Shown one piece after another: positions 19,441-30,800 of a stretch of 64,000 bases of DNA. The position numbers and the translations under genes are program-made. The notes under the pieces are model-generated. The model did not search any database. It was not told the DNA's origin and saw only the letters and a program-made list of their open reading frames with translations. The stretch comes from Zygnema cylindricum (Eukaryota > Streptophyta > Zygnematophyceae > Zygnematales > Zygnemataceae), in NCBI GenBank assembly GCA_037447655.1, contig JBBHKE010003486.1:153634-217633 (forward strand), in the 5' to 3' direction. Positions within the stretch are counted from its first letter, which is position 1. Each line of letters opens with the position of its first letter.

Positions 19441-21139
19441 ATGAGACAATGAGAAGAAACTAGAGACTTCCCTCCATTATAGCTTCAGACTTTGAGGAAG
19501 GACAAAGAAGCAGCAAAAGGCAGCAAGAAAAACAGGCAGCTCACAAGGTATTTAAGCTATCTCATCCTGATGAGCCTCAGTCATACTCAAAGGCAATAAA
19601 CAGTATAGAAAAAGGTAGATGGGTGAGAGCCATAAATGATGTGATGGCCTCCATCATGGAAGCAAATACTTGAGAGCTGGTGGACTGTCCTCCAAACAGA
19701 AAACCGATTGGGTGCAAATGGGTGTTTAAACTAAAACTGAACCCAGATAATACCATTGAGAGATGCAAAGCACGGTTGGTAGCAAAGTAGTTCATTGAAA
19801 AAGAGGGGATAGATTATGAAGAGAATTTTTCTTCGGTGGTTCGGTCCCCATCGGTAAGAATTCTCCTCAGTCTAGCAGCAGCGGAAGATATGGAAATACA
19901 CCAGATGGATATTAAGACCGCCTTCTTCATTGGTGAGCTAGAGGAAGAAATCTTCATGCGGCAACCAGAAGTGTTTGTACAGGAAGGCGAAAAGAGTAAA
20001 TTGGTCCGACTCATGAAGTCTTTATATGGACTGAAGCAAGCTCCCAGCCAATGGAATAAAAAACTAGATGAGTTTCTATCCTGTTTGGGATATATTTCGA
20101 TCAGTTTTGACCATTCTATTTATATGTTTGAGGATGAGAATGTTGTTATTTTCATTGCACTTTATATGGATGATTTGCTTTTGTTACGTAAGTCTATGAA
20201 AAAGATCAATAAGATAAAGAAAGATCTTAGAAACAAGTTTGACATAAAAGATTTAGGGGAGGCAAGATACAATGAAAGAATTCAAATGCAGAGATATAGG
20301 GGGAAGAAGATTTTTGACTTACTCAGAAAGAAGCTACAGGGAATATGCTTGAGAAATATAAGATGGAAAAGACAAACAGTTGTACCACTCCCATTGACTT
20401 GAAGAAAATAAGTGATGGGAGTGTAGAAAGAGGAGTGATAATCTTAGATGATCAGATGAGTCCAGAAGGGAGACAGTTTATGAAGTGTATTTTTTACGAG
20501 CAAGTTGTAGGAAGCTTAATCTACTTTATGAACTGCACTAGGCCGGATATAACGACATCAATTGGAGTCCTCTGTAGGATTCTAAATGATCCTAGGAAGA
20601 GAGACTAAGAGGCAACCAAGAGAGTCATGAGAGATATGGTGGGAACCAAGGATTTATGGTTGCATTTGGGAGGGGAGCACACTGATATCACTACTTAGAG
20701 TGATGTTTGTTATGGGGATGCACCTATGAGACGATGCATTTCTGGATATGTGTTGTATGTGGGGGAAGGTGCTTGTTGTTAGAGTAGCAAGTAACAAAAG
20801 GTGATTGCTCAGCCCACTATAGAGGCTGAGTACATGGCCATTTGTTCTGCTGTGAAAGAGTTGATGTGGATTAAGTCTTTATTGCAAAAACTGAGGTCTA
20901 TGAAGGAGGGAGTGCATGAAGTTTTTTGTGATAAGCAAATTACCATTGCAATTGCCTCCAATCGAAAACATTGTTTCAAGGCCAAACATATGGACATAAG
21001 ATTAAGTTTTATAAGAGAGAAGGTTGAAAACAAAATTGTAAATCTTGTGTATAGAGGTGAAGGAGAAATGGTGGCTTATATGATGACCAAACTTGTGCCA
21101 TCTCCCAAGTTAAAATATTGTAGAGAAAAGTGTGGATGA
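19441..21139 (+). pseudogene. C1 reverse transcriptase and RNase H
   Basis: RT is readable at 19836-20402 (HQMDIKTAFFIGELEEEIFM, SLYGLKQAPSQWNKKL). The catalytic box reads YMDDLL instead of YVDDLL. RNase H continues in other frames at 20345-20608 and 20801-21139 (TIEAEYMA, VFCDKQITIAI, DIRLSFIREKVENK). Stops replace Trp and other codons, for example near 19672 and 20698. Two frameshifts separate the three open pieces. No activity is expected. Confidence 0.82.
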
Positions 21140-21177
21140 AAAGAAAAAGTAAAACTAGACTAGAAAATTTAGGGATG

Positions 21178-22160
21178 TGTTAGAAATACTAGATTTAGGG
21201 GATATTTTCTAGATCTGAATAGATTAAGTAAAAGCGTAGGCTGTTTGCCTCCACCTTCTCTCTCTAGCCCCCATACTTGTTGTAGTCACTGAAGGTGAGA
21301 GAGAGTGGTGGAGCCATGGCTGCCTTAGCTATACAGGCATGACTGTAGAGTGACATACGTCACTTTTAACAAAAAGGTTGAGTCCGGCAAGACTCGAACC
21401 TTTTACCAGTAAAGCGAGGCGTAGCCATCAGCTCTAACCAGTATGTCGTACAAGTTTGTTAGAGTATATAGGGTTTGACTTCTATTTAAACAGTGCTAAA
21501 GAACCTTAATCCAATTAACGGTATTAGAGATAACAAGCATAAACACTAGTTGTAATATAGTGCAAACCAGAATCCGCACGAAACAAATGTACCGGACATT
21601 TGTTTGAAATGACTATTATTAAAAGACAGTTTAGATCTGACGGCATATCATCGCCGAGATCTTGGAATGGCCGCTTTGGCAATTTTCGCGCGTGACATGA
21701 CCTAGCACCACGTGGCACGATTGAGTTAGAAAGCAGGAATCTTGGATAGCATGAGAACAAGTATAGAAAAGACAAATGTCCACTCCATGGCCTTGTCGTA
21801 CACTGGCCGTATAGAAAGTACATCGGCCATGGTACCTTTCTGTAATTTACAGTTCCTTGATTGGTTTGTACATCGGTTGATAGGGGTTGTGAGAGGGGTT
21901 TATGACTTAGAGGATTGAGGAGGTAGTCGCCTCTTTCCCAATGAGCATGTATAAATATTGGCATCTTTGCCACTTTAAAATTAATCGCCTTGTTGGGCGT
22001 TTTTTGTGATTCTTTTCACTGCGGAATTTAGGGGTCTAGACTGCAGAGGGGTGCAGTCAAATTGTCTATTTCCTAGCTTGGGTAGCAGTAGTCTTAGTTG
22101 AAAGTGGGTCATTCAAAAACTGTTAGAAGCTTCTTGAATTATGTAGTCCAATGGGGGACC
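21178..22160 (+). repeat. C1 3' LTR, right end truncated
   Basis: Starts TGTTAGAAATACTAG. Conserved hairpin loop CATACTTGTTGTAGTCACTGA at about 21272-21292 with stem CTCTCTCT/AGAGAGAG, GCCATGGCTGCC near 21312, antisense tRNA-like cassette at 21370-21445, ATTTGTTT motif near 21598, TATAAATA at 21950-21957. It stops at CCAATGGGGGACC where family C LTRs normally continue ACATAATTGCA. Confidence 0.85.
21368..21447 (-). other. Antisense tRNA-like cassette, C1 LTR
   Basis: On the minus strand: A box TGGTTAGAGCTGATGGC, B box GGTTCGAGTCTTGCC and a TTTTT run within about 15 bases. The A and B boxes are close to the eukaryotic consensus (TRGYNNANNNG and GGTTCGANTCC). Stem pairing is partial. Confidence 0.65.
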
Positions 22161-22942
22161 AGTGTTGTAAGAGGCGGCTACCTACCAATTTTTCTAAGTC
22201 CAAAATCCCTCTCTAAACCCTCTATAACTAGAGTACGACACCAATCTGAATATTGTAACATACATAAAGTTACAAAAGCCGGAGTACTTTTTGTACGACC
22301 ATCGTACGGCATGGCCAAAATGTTCACGCTTGCCATATCCGGATTAGTTCCTATATTCTCTGGAGATGCCGCAAACCAATGACGTGGTGCCACGTTTCAC
22401 TTAACGCGGTTTTGACTGAAAATTGCCAAAACGTCGATTTCGCGATCTCGGCTCTTATCGAGGCCGTTCGATCAAAATGGATATTTAATTTCAGCCGTCG
22501 AAACAAATGTACGGTATTTGTTTCGTGCGCTTCCATAAACCGTATTATACATAAATGTATCTATGTGCTAAGAATTTGTTCGGTCCATTAAATGAATACT
22601 TCTACGTGTACATTTTCAAATATTTATAGAATCCTTTATACCTCAGCATTCGTCCTAGTCTATAGGAAAAAGCTAACAATTAGGGTTGACTTTGACTTAG
22701 ACAGTAGGAAAAAATCCTCGGTACGTCAAGTACCCTTTTGGTAAGCCTACCAAAACTATTGCCTGTCTCTCTTAGGACACCATAGGCAGCCATGGCTCTA
22801 GCTCCCCTTCTAACCTTCAATGACTACAACAAGTGTGAGGTTTTGAACGGAGAAGTTAGAGGCATACTGCTTATGCTTCTTTTCTACATTTATTATGCAC
22901 GTTCAGACCTATAAAATACTAGAAGAACCATTAATTTCTACA
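22161..22942 (-). repeat. A4 3' LTR, inner end truncated
   Basis: In element sense it starts TGTAGAAATTAATGG at 22942, next to a degraded polypurine tract. It carries the hairpin loop ACTTGTTGTAGTCATTGA near 22812-22830 and GCCATGGCTGCC near 22790. The last ~250 bp of the LTR are missing at the 22160 junction with C1. The tRNA-like cassette is not clear here. Confidence 0.8.
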
Positions 22943-23332
22943 CTCTTTTTGTTTTTTGGTCACTTTTTAATTTAAGACCACACTTTTCCCTGCATAAAAT
23001 TAGTTTATGGGAACGCATTGGTTTGGTCCTCATATCTGCTACCATTTTACTATCTAGTCTATACTGTAAGTTGATTATCTTGTCTTCTACCTTCTCCCTT
23101 ACAAAGCTAAGTCTAATGTCCATGTGTTTCGCTTTAAAGTGATGTTTAGGATTGACAAAAATGGCTATGGCTGCCTGATTGTCAGAAAATACTTTCAAGA
23201 CACCACTCTTAAGATGACCAAGTTCACCTAGCAAGGACTTGACCCACAATAATTTTTTTATAGCAGAGCAAGAGGCCATGTCCTCAGCCTCCATGGTGGA
23301 TTGAGCAATGACCTTTTACTCCTTCTTGATCC
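22938..23332 (-). pseudogene. A4 RNase H, C-terminal part
   Basis: Open from 23294 down to 22938: MEAEDMASCSAIKKLLWVKSLL, then FSDNQAAIAI (Cys before the Asp changed to Ser), DIRLSFVREKVEDK, ending near the LTR. It is interrupted upstream by the solo LTR at 23333. The RNase H Glu region reads MEAED rather than MEAEY. Confidence 0.82.
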
Positions 23333-23534
23333 TGTTGAAAATTACTAGTTTTATGTGGTATTTTCTCGGTCTGATTTTAGTACAAATGGAAAAAGGAAAT
23401 AGGCGGACATCCTACCTCCGCCTCCTCTCTCTACTCACCATACTTATCGTAGTCACTGAGGGATGTAGAGGGTGGCTGAGCCATGGCTATCCTAGCTTAA
23501 GCAGGTTGGGCTAAAGAGTGACTTATGTCACTCT

Positions 23535-23620
23535 CAACAAAAGGTTGAGTCCGGCAGGACTCAAACCTCCGACCTGTAGAGCGCGGCTTAGCCGTTAGCT
23601 CTAACCAGTCTGTCGTAGAA
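23535..23620 (-). other. Antisense tRNA-like cassette, solo LTR C
   Basis: On the minus strand: TGGTTAGAGCTAACGGC (A box), GGAGGTTTGAGTCCTGCC (B box with a T-stem pairing 4 of 5: GGAGG/CCTGC around TTTGAGT), then TTTT. This is one of the cleanest examples. Confidence 0.65.
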
Positions 23621-23978
23621 GTCCGTCAGCATATGATAGGTTTGATATTTATTTAAACAGTGTTAAAACCATGAATCCGATTAACAGAATTGGGAACAAA
23701 AGAACATGGAACCAAGTATTATATAGTGCGAACATTATCTCGCACGAAAACAAATGAATCGGACATTTGTTTTTACGGCGGACATTTAATATCGAATCTA
23801 ATCCGACGGGGTACATGGATGCCGAGATCGCGCAATGGTCACTTTTGGCGTTTATGGACGTGGCATGACGTGGCGCCACGCGGAGGGATGGCATTTGGTC
23901 GCAAGAATTCCGGCGAAAACATAAGGACAAGTGAAAAGTGGACACGCGTCCACTTAATGTTGTTGCCGTACATGGGCC

Positions 23979-24127
23979 GTACAAAAAGTACATCGGCCAT
24001 AGTACTTTTCTGTACCCTTTAGTGATCTGATTGGTTCGTACTTCAATAGATAGGGGCTGTGAGAGGGATTTAGGACTTAGAGAATTTGGTAGATAGGAAC
24101 CTCTCTCCTTTTGAGAGTTTGTATAAA
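23979..24127 (+). promoter_or_regulatory. Predicted LTR promoter, family C
   Basis: Inverted repeat GTACAAAAAGTAC (23979-23991) against GTACTTTTCTGTAC (24002-24015), then ATTGG (24030-24034), GGACTTAGAGAATTT, CCTCTCTCCTTTTGAGAG and TATAAA (24122-24127). The order is the same as in other LTR families here. Confidence 0.6.
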
Positions 24128-24349
24128 CTTGGCATTTTTGCCGACTCATAACTTATTGGCTGGTTGGCCGTTTTCAATGATTCTTGTTGCTACTGACTCA
24201 GGGGAGTTTAGGCTGTAGAGGGGTGCAATTAAATTGTCAGTTTGCCCTTTTTTGGCAGTAGTGGTTGTGGCTTGAAGTGGGTTAGTTAAACACTATCTAG
24301 AGGCTTCCTGTATTTTGTAGTCCAATGGAGGACACATAATTGCAGATCC

Positions 24350-25712
24350 AATAAAGAGCTCCGTCACCCACATAGAATACATACCCAGACGTTCATCTCG
24401 TCAAAGAAGCATCCCTATAGCTGGCATCACTCGAAGTGGTGATGTTAGTATTGTTCCCACCCAAATGCAGCCATATATCTCTAGTCCTTATGAGATATCT
24501 TAGGAGTCTCTTAGCTGCCTCCTAATCTTTCTTAGTGTCAGCATTCAGACTCCTACTTAGTACTCATACAACTGCGGCTATATATGGCTGGGTACAATTC
24601 TTAAAATATATTAGGCTGCCCACTATTTGTCTGTAAGGAATTGTTTGCATACATCTCTTCTCTTCAAGGCCTAACTCAGCATCCAAAGTTATAGCTCCCT
24701 CTTCCTGAATCCCCCCATTTCCCTTCTTTAGTTCCATTGGAGTGGTACAACTATTAGCCTTGTCCATTTAGAATATTTTTAACATGTTTCCAATAGCCTC
24801 GTTCTTAGTTAATCTGATTATCTTTTTATTTATGTCTCTCCCTACCTGAATTCCCAAAATATACGTTGCCTCTCCTATATCCATCATTTCAAATCTACCT
24901 TTTAGATCCATTTTCAGCTTATTGATTTTATCAATAGATTTACTAAAAACAAGCAAATCATAAACATAAATTGCAATGAAAATAATTCCTTCCTCATCTT
25001 CAAACAAATAAATTGAGTGATCTGAGTTGATTTCAATTTTTCCCAAACTTGTAAAAAACTCATCGAGCTTCTTATTCTATTGCTAGGGCATCTGATTCAG
25101 CCCATACAAAGATTTGATCAATCGACATACCTTGCTCTCCTCCCCTTGCTCCAAAAATCCTCCGAGCTGTCGCATAAAAATCTCCTCTTCCAACTCTTTA
25201 TGTAGGAAGGCCGTTTTGATGTCCATTTGATGCACTTCCACGTCTTCTGGTGGCGTCAGACTGAGAAGTATCTGGACGGAGGGAAACTTGACGAACGAGG
25301 CATATGTTTCCCTCTAGTCAATTCCTTCTTTATGAGTATATCCCTTAGCCACTAATCGAGCCTTGTACCGCTCAATGGTGTACTTCTTGTTGAGTTTCAA
25401 TTTAAATATCCACTTACACCTAATTGGATTTCTGTCTGGAGGACATTCCACCAGCTCTTATGTATTAGCGCCATAATTGAGGCCATCTTCTCATTAATGG
25501 TTGTCTTTCACCGGTTTTTTTCAAGACAGTTCATTGCCTCATTATTATTGCGAGGTTCATCGGGGTGAGACAATTTGGTTACCTTGTTGTTAACTTGTCC
25601 CTTTTGCAGTCTTTTGCTGCTTTTTCTCCCTCCCTCAAACTCTATTGCCGGAATTGATGACTGTCGTGGATTCTTTCGAACAGTTTCAATTTTACCCTTA
25701 TCTCTCGATTTC
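24350..25712 (-). pseudogene. A4 RNase H start, RT and linker (decayed)
   Basis: Readable pieces on the minus strand: linker SRDKGKIETVRKNPRQSSIPA (25508-25714), RT palm and thumb at 24768-25046 (IAIYVYDLLVFSKS, with YVDD changed to YVYD, a catalytic Asp loss) and 24564-24767 (MDKANSCTTPMELKKG, YRQIVGSLIYFKNCTQP). Between 25050 and 25500 the RT motifs (SLYGL.Q, EEEIFM) are visible but broken by stops. The RNase H start is at 24350-24560. Confidence 0.8.
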
Positions 25713-25723
25713 ACGTCTACTTC

Positions 25724-26799
25724 AGTTAAAATGTGTGTATTTTCTAGGTGTGTATTTGTCTATGTTGAAAAGAAGTAATTCATATTCACTTCTTAATTTA
25801 GACTCTAAAGTGAAGAGAGAGAGAGAGAGTCACCATGGCTGCCGCCATAGTTAGAAAGATAAATGCAAAAAGATTAATATATTACCAAAATGTTGCCCTA
25901 AACAGGACTTGAACTTAGATATACGGTTTAATCTATAGACATATGCCTTATCCATTAACGCATTAACGGAACGATACACGCTAGTGGTTTGATAATTAAT
26001 TAAAGTGTCACGCAAACATCACTTTCACTTAAACACACCAAAATTGACCAAACGGCATCTATAGTCAAACGGCTCTCACGGACGCAAATCTAACCGTGTA
26101 AAATACATGATCGGACAAACGATGTCGCCCCCGCCAAACCCGAAGGAATCTTAAGTGGCTTCTGAACATAGCAGCGCGCTGTGCCACGTAGCGCCACATC
26201 ATTGGAGGTCGGAAAGAATGGGAAGAGGAATGATGGCTCTTATGTTGACAAAGGTCAACCACAACGCCATGTTGTACAATGGCCATACAAGAAGTACAAT
26301 CGGCCACTGTACCTTCTTGAACTATACACCCTTTTGAATGGCCTAGGGTAGAGAGTACGTAGTTGTGAGTAGGAGTTAAGGGACTTAGCGTGTTTGAGGC
26401 GCCTCTCTCAAGTTGATCTTTTGTATCTATATGCCATCTTTGGCCAGCCATAACTAACTGCTTAGGGGAGCAAATTTAGTGATTCTTTTTGCTGCGGATT
26501 CAAAAGAGTCCATGCTACAGAGGGGTGAAGTCGGTTAGAGTTTTTTTTTGCCAATGTAGCGGCATTTCTAAGGGAAATTCAAAGTGGGGAATGTTGTCCA
26601 AAACACATGTTTAAGCTTTGCATTATGTGGTGAAACTAAGCACACAGAAAGTCTTCTTTCATAGGGGTGAAGATGTATATGAGTTTTGACTGTCAAGGTG
26701 TCAGTCATTTGGGTTTTTATCAACTTAGAGTCGGCACTATCTAGATAAGCTTCTTTAGGCCTGCGATTTCAGTGGGGAAATGGAGCCCATAGAATTTTA
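25724..26799 (+). repeat. B1 5' LTR
   Basis: Starts AGTTAAAATGTGTG (TG expected) and ends CATAGAATTTTA (CA expected). It holds an antisense tRNA-like cassette (minus strand, 25892-25970: ATGGATAAGGCATATG, AAGTTCAAGTCCTG, TTTT) and GTCACCATGGCTGCC near 25832. The conserved hairpin loop is absent or strongly altered here. Confidence 0.8.
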
Positions 26800-26814
26800 G
26801 GTTATGGGCCCACC
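26800..26814 (+). other. Half-tRNA primer binding site of B1
   Basis: GGTTATGGGCCCACC immediately after the 5' LTR, a perfect match to the A2 site. The gag ATG is at 26804 within it. Confidence 0.88.
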
Positions 26815-28550
26815 ATCTAGGGTGCCTATGTTTGATGGAACAAACTTCACTTATTGGGAGTTGACGATGGAGGGATTAATTTTCGAAAAGCACTTATGGG
26901 GAATTGTTTCACGACAAGTGAGGTGTTCGCCACCGAGCTTTGGTGGAACTCACTACGGAGATTCATCTGGAGCTTCCCAGAATACCAACCGAAATTTAGA
27001 TAAACGGAAGGTGAAGGGAAATTTATTGCTATGGATGGGTAGAAGGGAAAAAGAACACCTTTGGTGAGGGGAGCTAAGCTCTCGGATACGGTTCCACTTA
27101 TAAAGGTTAAAACTAAAACTGAAGAAAATAATAGTAAAATTTGGGAGTACCAAAACACTATAGCAACACATTTCATACTTGGAAATGTGTCTAAGTCCAT
27201 AGCTATCACTCTTATAAACCTAACCAAGTCTTCACAAATATGGGAAATACTAGTTCAGATATATATAAGAGTGAGATTAGAGAAAGGCAGCAGTTAGTAA
27301 AACATGAAATAGAGGCCTATGTTTATAAAGGTGGTAGCATGATAGAGTTTTCCAATGATATTGTTGAGTTTTATGTTGAGCTTGCTAGTGCAGCATATGT
27401 AGAATCGAATGAAAGAAAGATTAACACACTTATCCTAAAACTCCCAGATGAGTACGTAAACATCATTAACCATATGCAGGAAATGGATTACTCCTCATGG
27501 ACTTGGAGCATTACCATGGGGATGATTCTTGTGAGGGAAAGAACTTTGGAGCTTTGTAGGGGAAGTGACAGGTTGAATGCAGTAACAGCTGGTGGTGACC
27601 GACGGAATCGTGATGAGATGAATGATGGTGATTGGCGGAAGCGTGATGAGAGGAATGATGGTGATTGGCGGAAGCGTGATGAGAGGAAGAAAGATAAAGA
27701 TAAGCCTTATTGGAACTTTGGTGGAAAAAAAGGAGCAAGAAAAAAAAATGGGAGCTTTGAAAGGAGGGGTTTGCTTCTATTGTAGGGAACCAGGTCAGTA
27801 TATGGCTGAATGTCCTTGTTTGGAAGAAATTAGAAGTTGGAATGTGAATGAGGAGGAAGAAGGGGAAAAGGAGAAATATGATGAAGATATTTTGGAGCTT
27901 CTCCACATCGGTAGTATGGGGATGAGAGAAACACACACAGAAATTCCACGAATGCAACAGTGTGCTTTTGGAGGCATAAGGGAAGTAAAGGGAAGGGAGG
28001 TACTTAAAGGAGTTAGACATGATGAGGATGTCAAGGAATGTAGAAAGTATAACTTAAAATGAGAAAGTCACATCTAAGATCCATAATTAAAAAAAGGGAA
28101 AAATAAAATAATGAGGATAACTTTATAGAAATTTTGGAAACAAAAATTTGTCGAAAAAAAAAACTTCAACGGTTTTTCGACGATAGGGGAGAAGAGGAAT
28201 ATTTAATGAAAGGTTTAGGGGAGGAGAAATATTTATTGGGAATCAAATTGGAAAGTGATAGTGGAAAAAAATCCAGAGGAGAGAGTGAGGAAAGTTCAGA
28301 AAATGGGGTTAGTATCATTAATAAAAATATGAGTACGGAAGACGTAGATCTTATGAAAAACTTAGTGGGGACTTTTGGTTTAAGGTTAAATTTGGGGGGT
28401 AATGGTTTTGACATCACTAATGGGAGTGATGCCATCTGTGAAGGTGTACCTATAAAAGGGTTAGCATTTGGTGGTGTGTTGCAGATAGGAGATAGGGCTG
28501 CCTGTTTGAAATGCAAGTGGGAATCCAGATTTTGCTCTGATAAAAAATGA
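26804..28550 (+). pseudogene. gag: B1 gag with pol-relic tail (broken)
   Basis: The pieces follow the order of the intact B3 protein: MGPPSRVPMFDGT (26804-27067), the capsid region (27061-27297 and 27240-27785), basic repeats RKRDERNDGDW, the zinc knuckle CFYCREPGQYMAEC (His changed to Gln), acidic linker and CAFGGIREVKG (27622-28062), then pol relics GLGEEKYLLGIKLESDSGKK and GFDITNGSD (28134-28550). Frameshifts separate the pieces, and further relic similarity runs to about 28680. No protease DSG, integrase core or YVDD is present, so these were already lost in the family. Confidence 0.85.
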
Positions 28551-28788
28551 ACGAGTTGGATAAAATCCTTGCTCCAAAAGCACGGATGTATGAATAATAG
28601 CATGCAAAATAAAATGTGTGATGCAATTATTATTTCGGTTCATCTAATACACTACTTCAAATAAGGGGGTATTCACTTAAAGTTTTTTTAGGGGAAGAAA
28701 AAGGAAAAGGAAAAATTATATATATTTCTAATTGTGTTTTGTTATTAAGTGTGAGATGAAAGAAAAGTAGACTAGAAAATAAGGGGAG

Positions 28789-29858
28789 TGTTAAAATGTA
28801 TGTATTTTCTAGGTCTGTATTTGTCTATGTTGAAAAGAAAGTAATTAATATTCACTTCTTAAATTAGGCTCTAGAGTGAAGAGAGAGAGAGAGTCACCAA
28901 GGTTGCCGCCATAGTTAGAAAGAAACAGGCAGAAAGATTGATGTATTACCAAAATATTGCCCTAAACATGACTTCAACTTAGATATACGGTTTAATCTAT
29001 AGACATATGCCTTGACTATAGACGCATTACAGAACGATACACGCTCGTGGTTTGGTGATTAATTAAAGTGTCACGCAAATGTCACTTTCACTTAAACAGA
29101 CCAAAATTGACCGAACGACATCTATAGTCAAAGGATGCTCGCAGACGCGAATCTAACCGTGTAAAATACATGATCGGAAGGACGGCGTCGCCGCCGCCAA
29201 GCCCGAAGGAATCTTTGGCGGCTTCCGAACAAAGCGGCGCGTTGTGCCACGTGGTGCCACATCTTTGGACGCCGGAAAGAATAGGAGGAGGAACGACGGC
29301 TCCAATGTTGACAAGTGTCAACCAGAAGGCCATGTTGTACAATGGCCGTACAAGAAGTACAATCGGCCACTGTACCTTCTTGTTTATACACCCTTTTGAT
29401 TGGCCTAGGGTACAGTAGTACGTAGTTGTGAGGAGTTAAGGGACTTAGCGTGTTTGAGGTGCCTCTCTCTAGGTGACCTTTTGTATTTATATGCCATCTT
29501 TGGCAAGCCATAACTAACTGCTCAGAGGAGAAAATTTAGTGATTCTTTTTGCTGCGGACTCAAGGGAGTCCACGCTACACAAAGATATAGTCGGTCAGAG
29601 TTTTATCTTGCCAATTTGGTGGCATTTCTAAGGGAAAGTCAAAGTGGGGAATATTGTCCAAAACACATGTTCAAGCTTTGCATTATGTGGTGAAACTAAG
29701 CACACATAAAGTATTCTTTCACGAGGTGAAGCTGTATATGAGTTTTAACTGTCAAGGTGTTAGTCATTTGGGTTTGTATCAACTTGGAGTCGGCACTATC
29801 TAGATAAGATTCTTTAGGCCTGCGATTTCTGTGAGGAAATGGAACCCGTAGAAATTCA
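28789..29858 (+). repeat. B1 3' LTR
   Basis: 1070 bp, TGTTAAAATGTATGTATTTTC to GTAGAAATTCA, preceded by AAAATAAGGGGAG. Antisense tRNA-like cassette at about 28958-29035. GTAC palindrome and ATTGG box near 29348-29402. Confidence 0.85.
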
Positions 29859-29863
29859 ATTTC

Positions 29864-30800
29864 AACCATGTCTTCCGCTTCGGTTGGAGTTGATGCTACG
29901 GGTTTCACAACTGAGTTCTTCCTGTGTTGATCTGTATGTGCAAGATCATCATCTTGTCGAAAAACCTGGATAGTTAGAAAGCTCAAAGTCATCGATTTTT
30001 TTTTACTCTATCTGATTTTGACTATCTTTTTATATTTAAAGGGATCTATAGATTTCCCTTCATCTATAACCACTAGATGCTTCACTAGAATTATATCTTC
30101 TCTCTAAAGATTATAAACTCTATATTTTTTAATATTTTCATCATATCCTAACAGATATCGTGGTTTTCCTTTTGGATCTAACTTGTAATTTGACCGATCT
30201 GTATCTAGACTGAACACTTGACTACCAAAAAACCTTTAGGTGTGAAACATCTAGTTTTCAGTCGGTCCATCTCTCATAAGGTGTTTGGCCTTTTACCGCC
30301 AAACTAAGAACTCTATTCTTGAGATATTTTGTACAATTCATTGCTTTCGCCCATAATCTCTTTCTTATCTTCTTATCCGGCAACATACTCCTAGCACTAT
30401 CACTTATTGTCTTATTTAACCTCTCGGCTACACCATTCTGCTCGAGATTTTTAAAGACTGTCTTTTGATGTTGCACTCCATCTTCTCTCACATAGCCTTC
30501 AAACTGATTGGGGGTATACTCTCCCCTATTATCACTCCTTACTCTCTTAATAGAGGTTTTATGGAGTTACTCACTCCATGTTTTGTATTCCTTGAAAATT
30601 TGAGGGGCCTCTGATTTATATTTCAGAAAGCAAACTCTGGAATACCACAACTAATCATCACTGATTGTCATCATAAAGCTCTTACCCCGGAGAGAAGGCA
30701 CTTTGGCGGGTCCCTAGATATCGGTGTGTACTAAGTCTAAAACTTTTGCTACCTTTTTCAGCAGTGAAATAAACTTCCTCCTCAAAGCTAGCAGTAAAGG
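29864..30800 (-). pseudogene. A4 linker and integrase (decayed)
   Basis: The minus strand continues A4 after B1: linker (VEIEF region near 29870), integrase C-terminal part, then core pieces. The open piece 30258-30491 reads REDGVQHQKTVFKNLEQNGVAERLNKTISDSARSML, which contains the catalytic Glu. The Asp in SDNRGEYTPNQ lies near 30530. Stops and small indels break the frame repeatedly. Confidence 0.8.

Larger units (their letters stand above)
17971..22160 (+). mobile_element. Element C1: decayed plus-strand copia element
   Basis: The 5' LTR and gag are missing; similarity starts in protease near 17990 and runs through integrase, RT and RNase H to a 3' LTR at 21178. Amino-acid sequence is closest to C2 at the right of the window. 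Many TAG/TAA codons and internal duplications mark it as old. Its 3' LTR lacks the last ~11 bases and joins the A4 LTR at 22160, a deletion junction. Confidence 0.85.
23333..24344 (+). mobile_element. Solo LTR of family C, TSD GATCC
   Basis: 1012 bp, TGTTGAAAATTACTAG to ACATAATTGCA, flanked by perfect GATCC at 23328-23332 and 24345-24349. It interrupts A4 RNase H. No internal region is left, so it is a solo LTR from LTR-LTR recombination. It has the hairpin loop CATACTTATCGTAGTCACTGA (near 23438), GCCATGGC (23481), antisense tRNA-like cassette (23535-23620), GTAC palindrome and TATA box. Confidence 0.93.
25724..29858 (+). mobile_element. B1: gag-only copia derivative, decayed
   Basis: Plus-strand element: 5' LTR 25724-26799, primer site 26800-26814, gag plus pol-relic region 26804-28550, polypurine tract 28776-28788, 3' LTR 28789-29858. 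ATTTC occurs at 25708-25712 and 29859-29863 and could be the target duplication, but about 11 extra bases separate the left copy from the LTR start. It lies in the linker of A4. It lacks protease, integrase and RT cores, like B2, B3 and B4. Confidence 0.85.
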
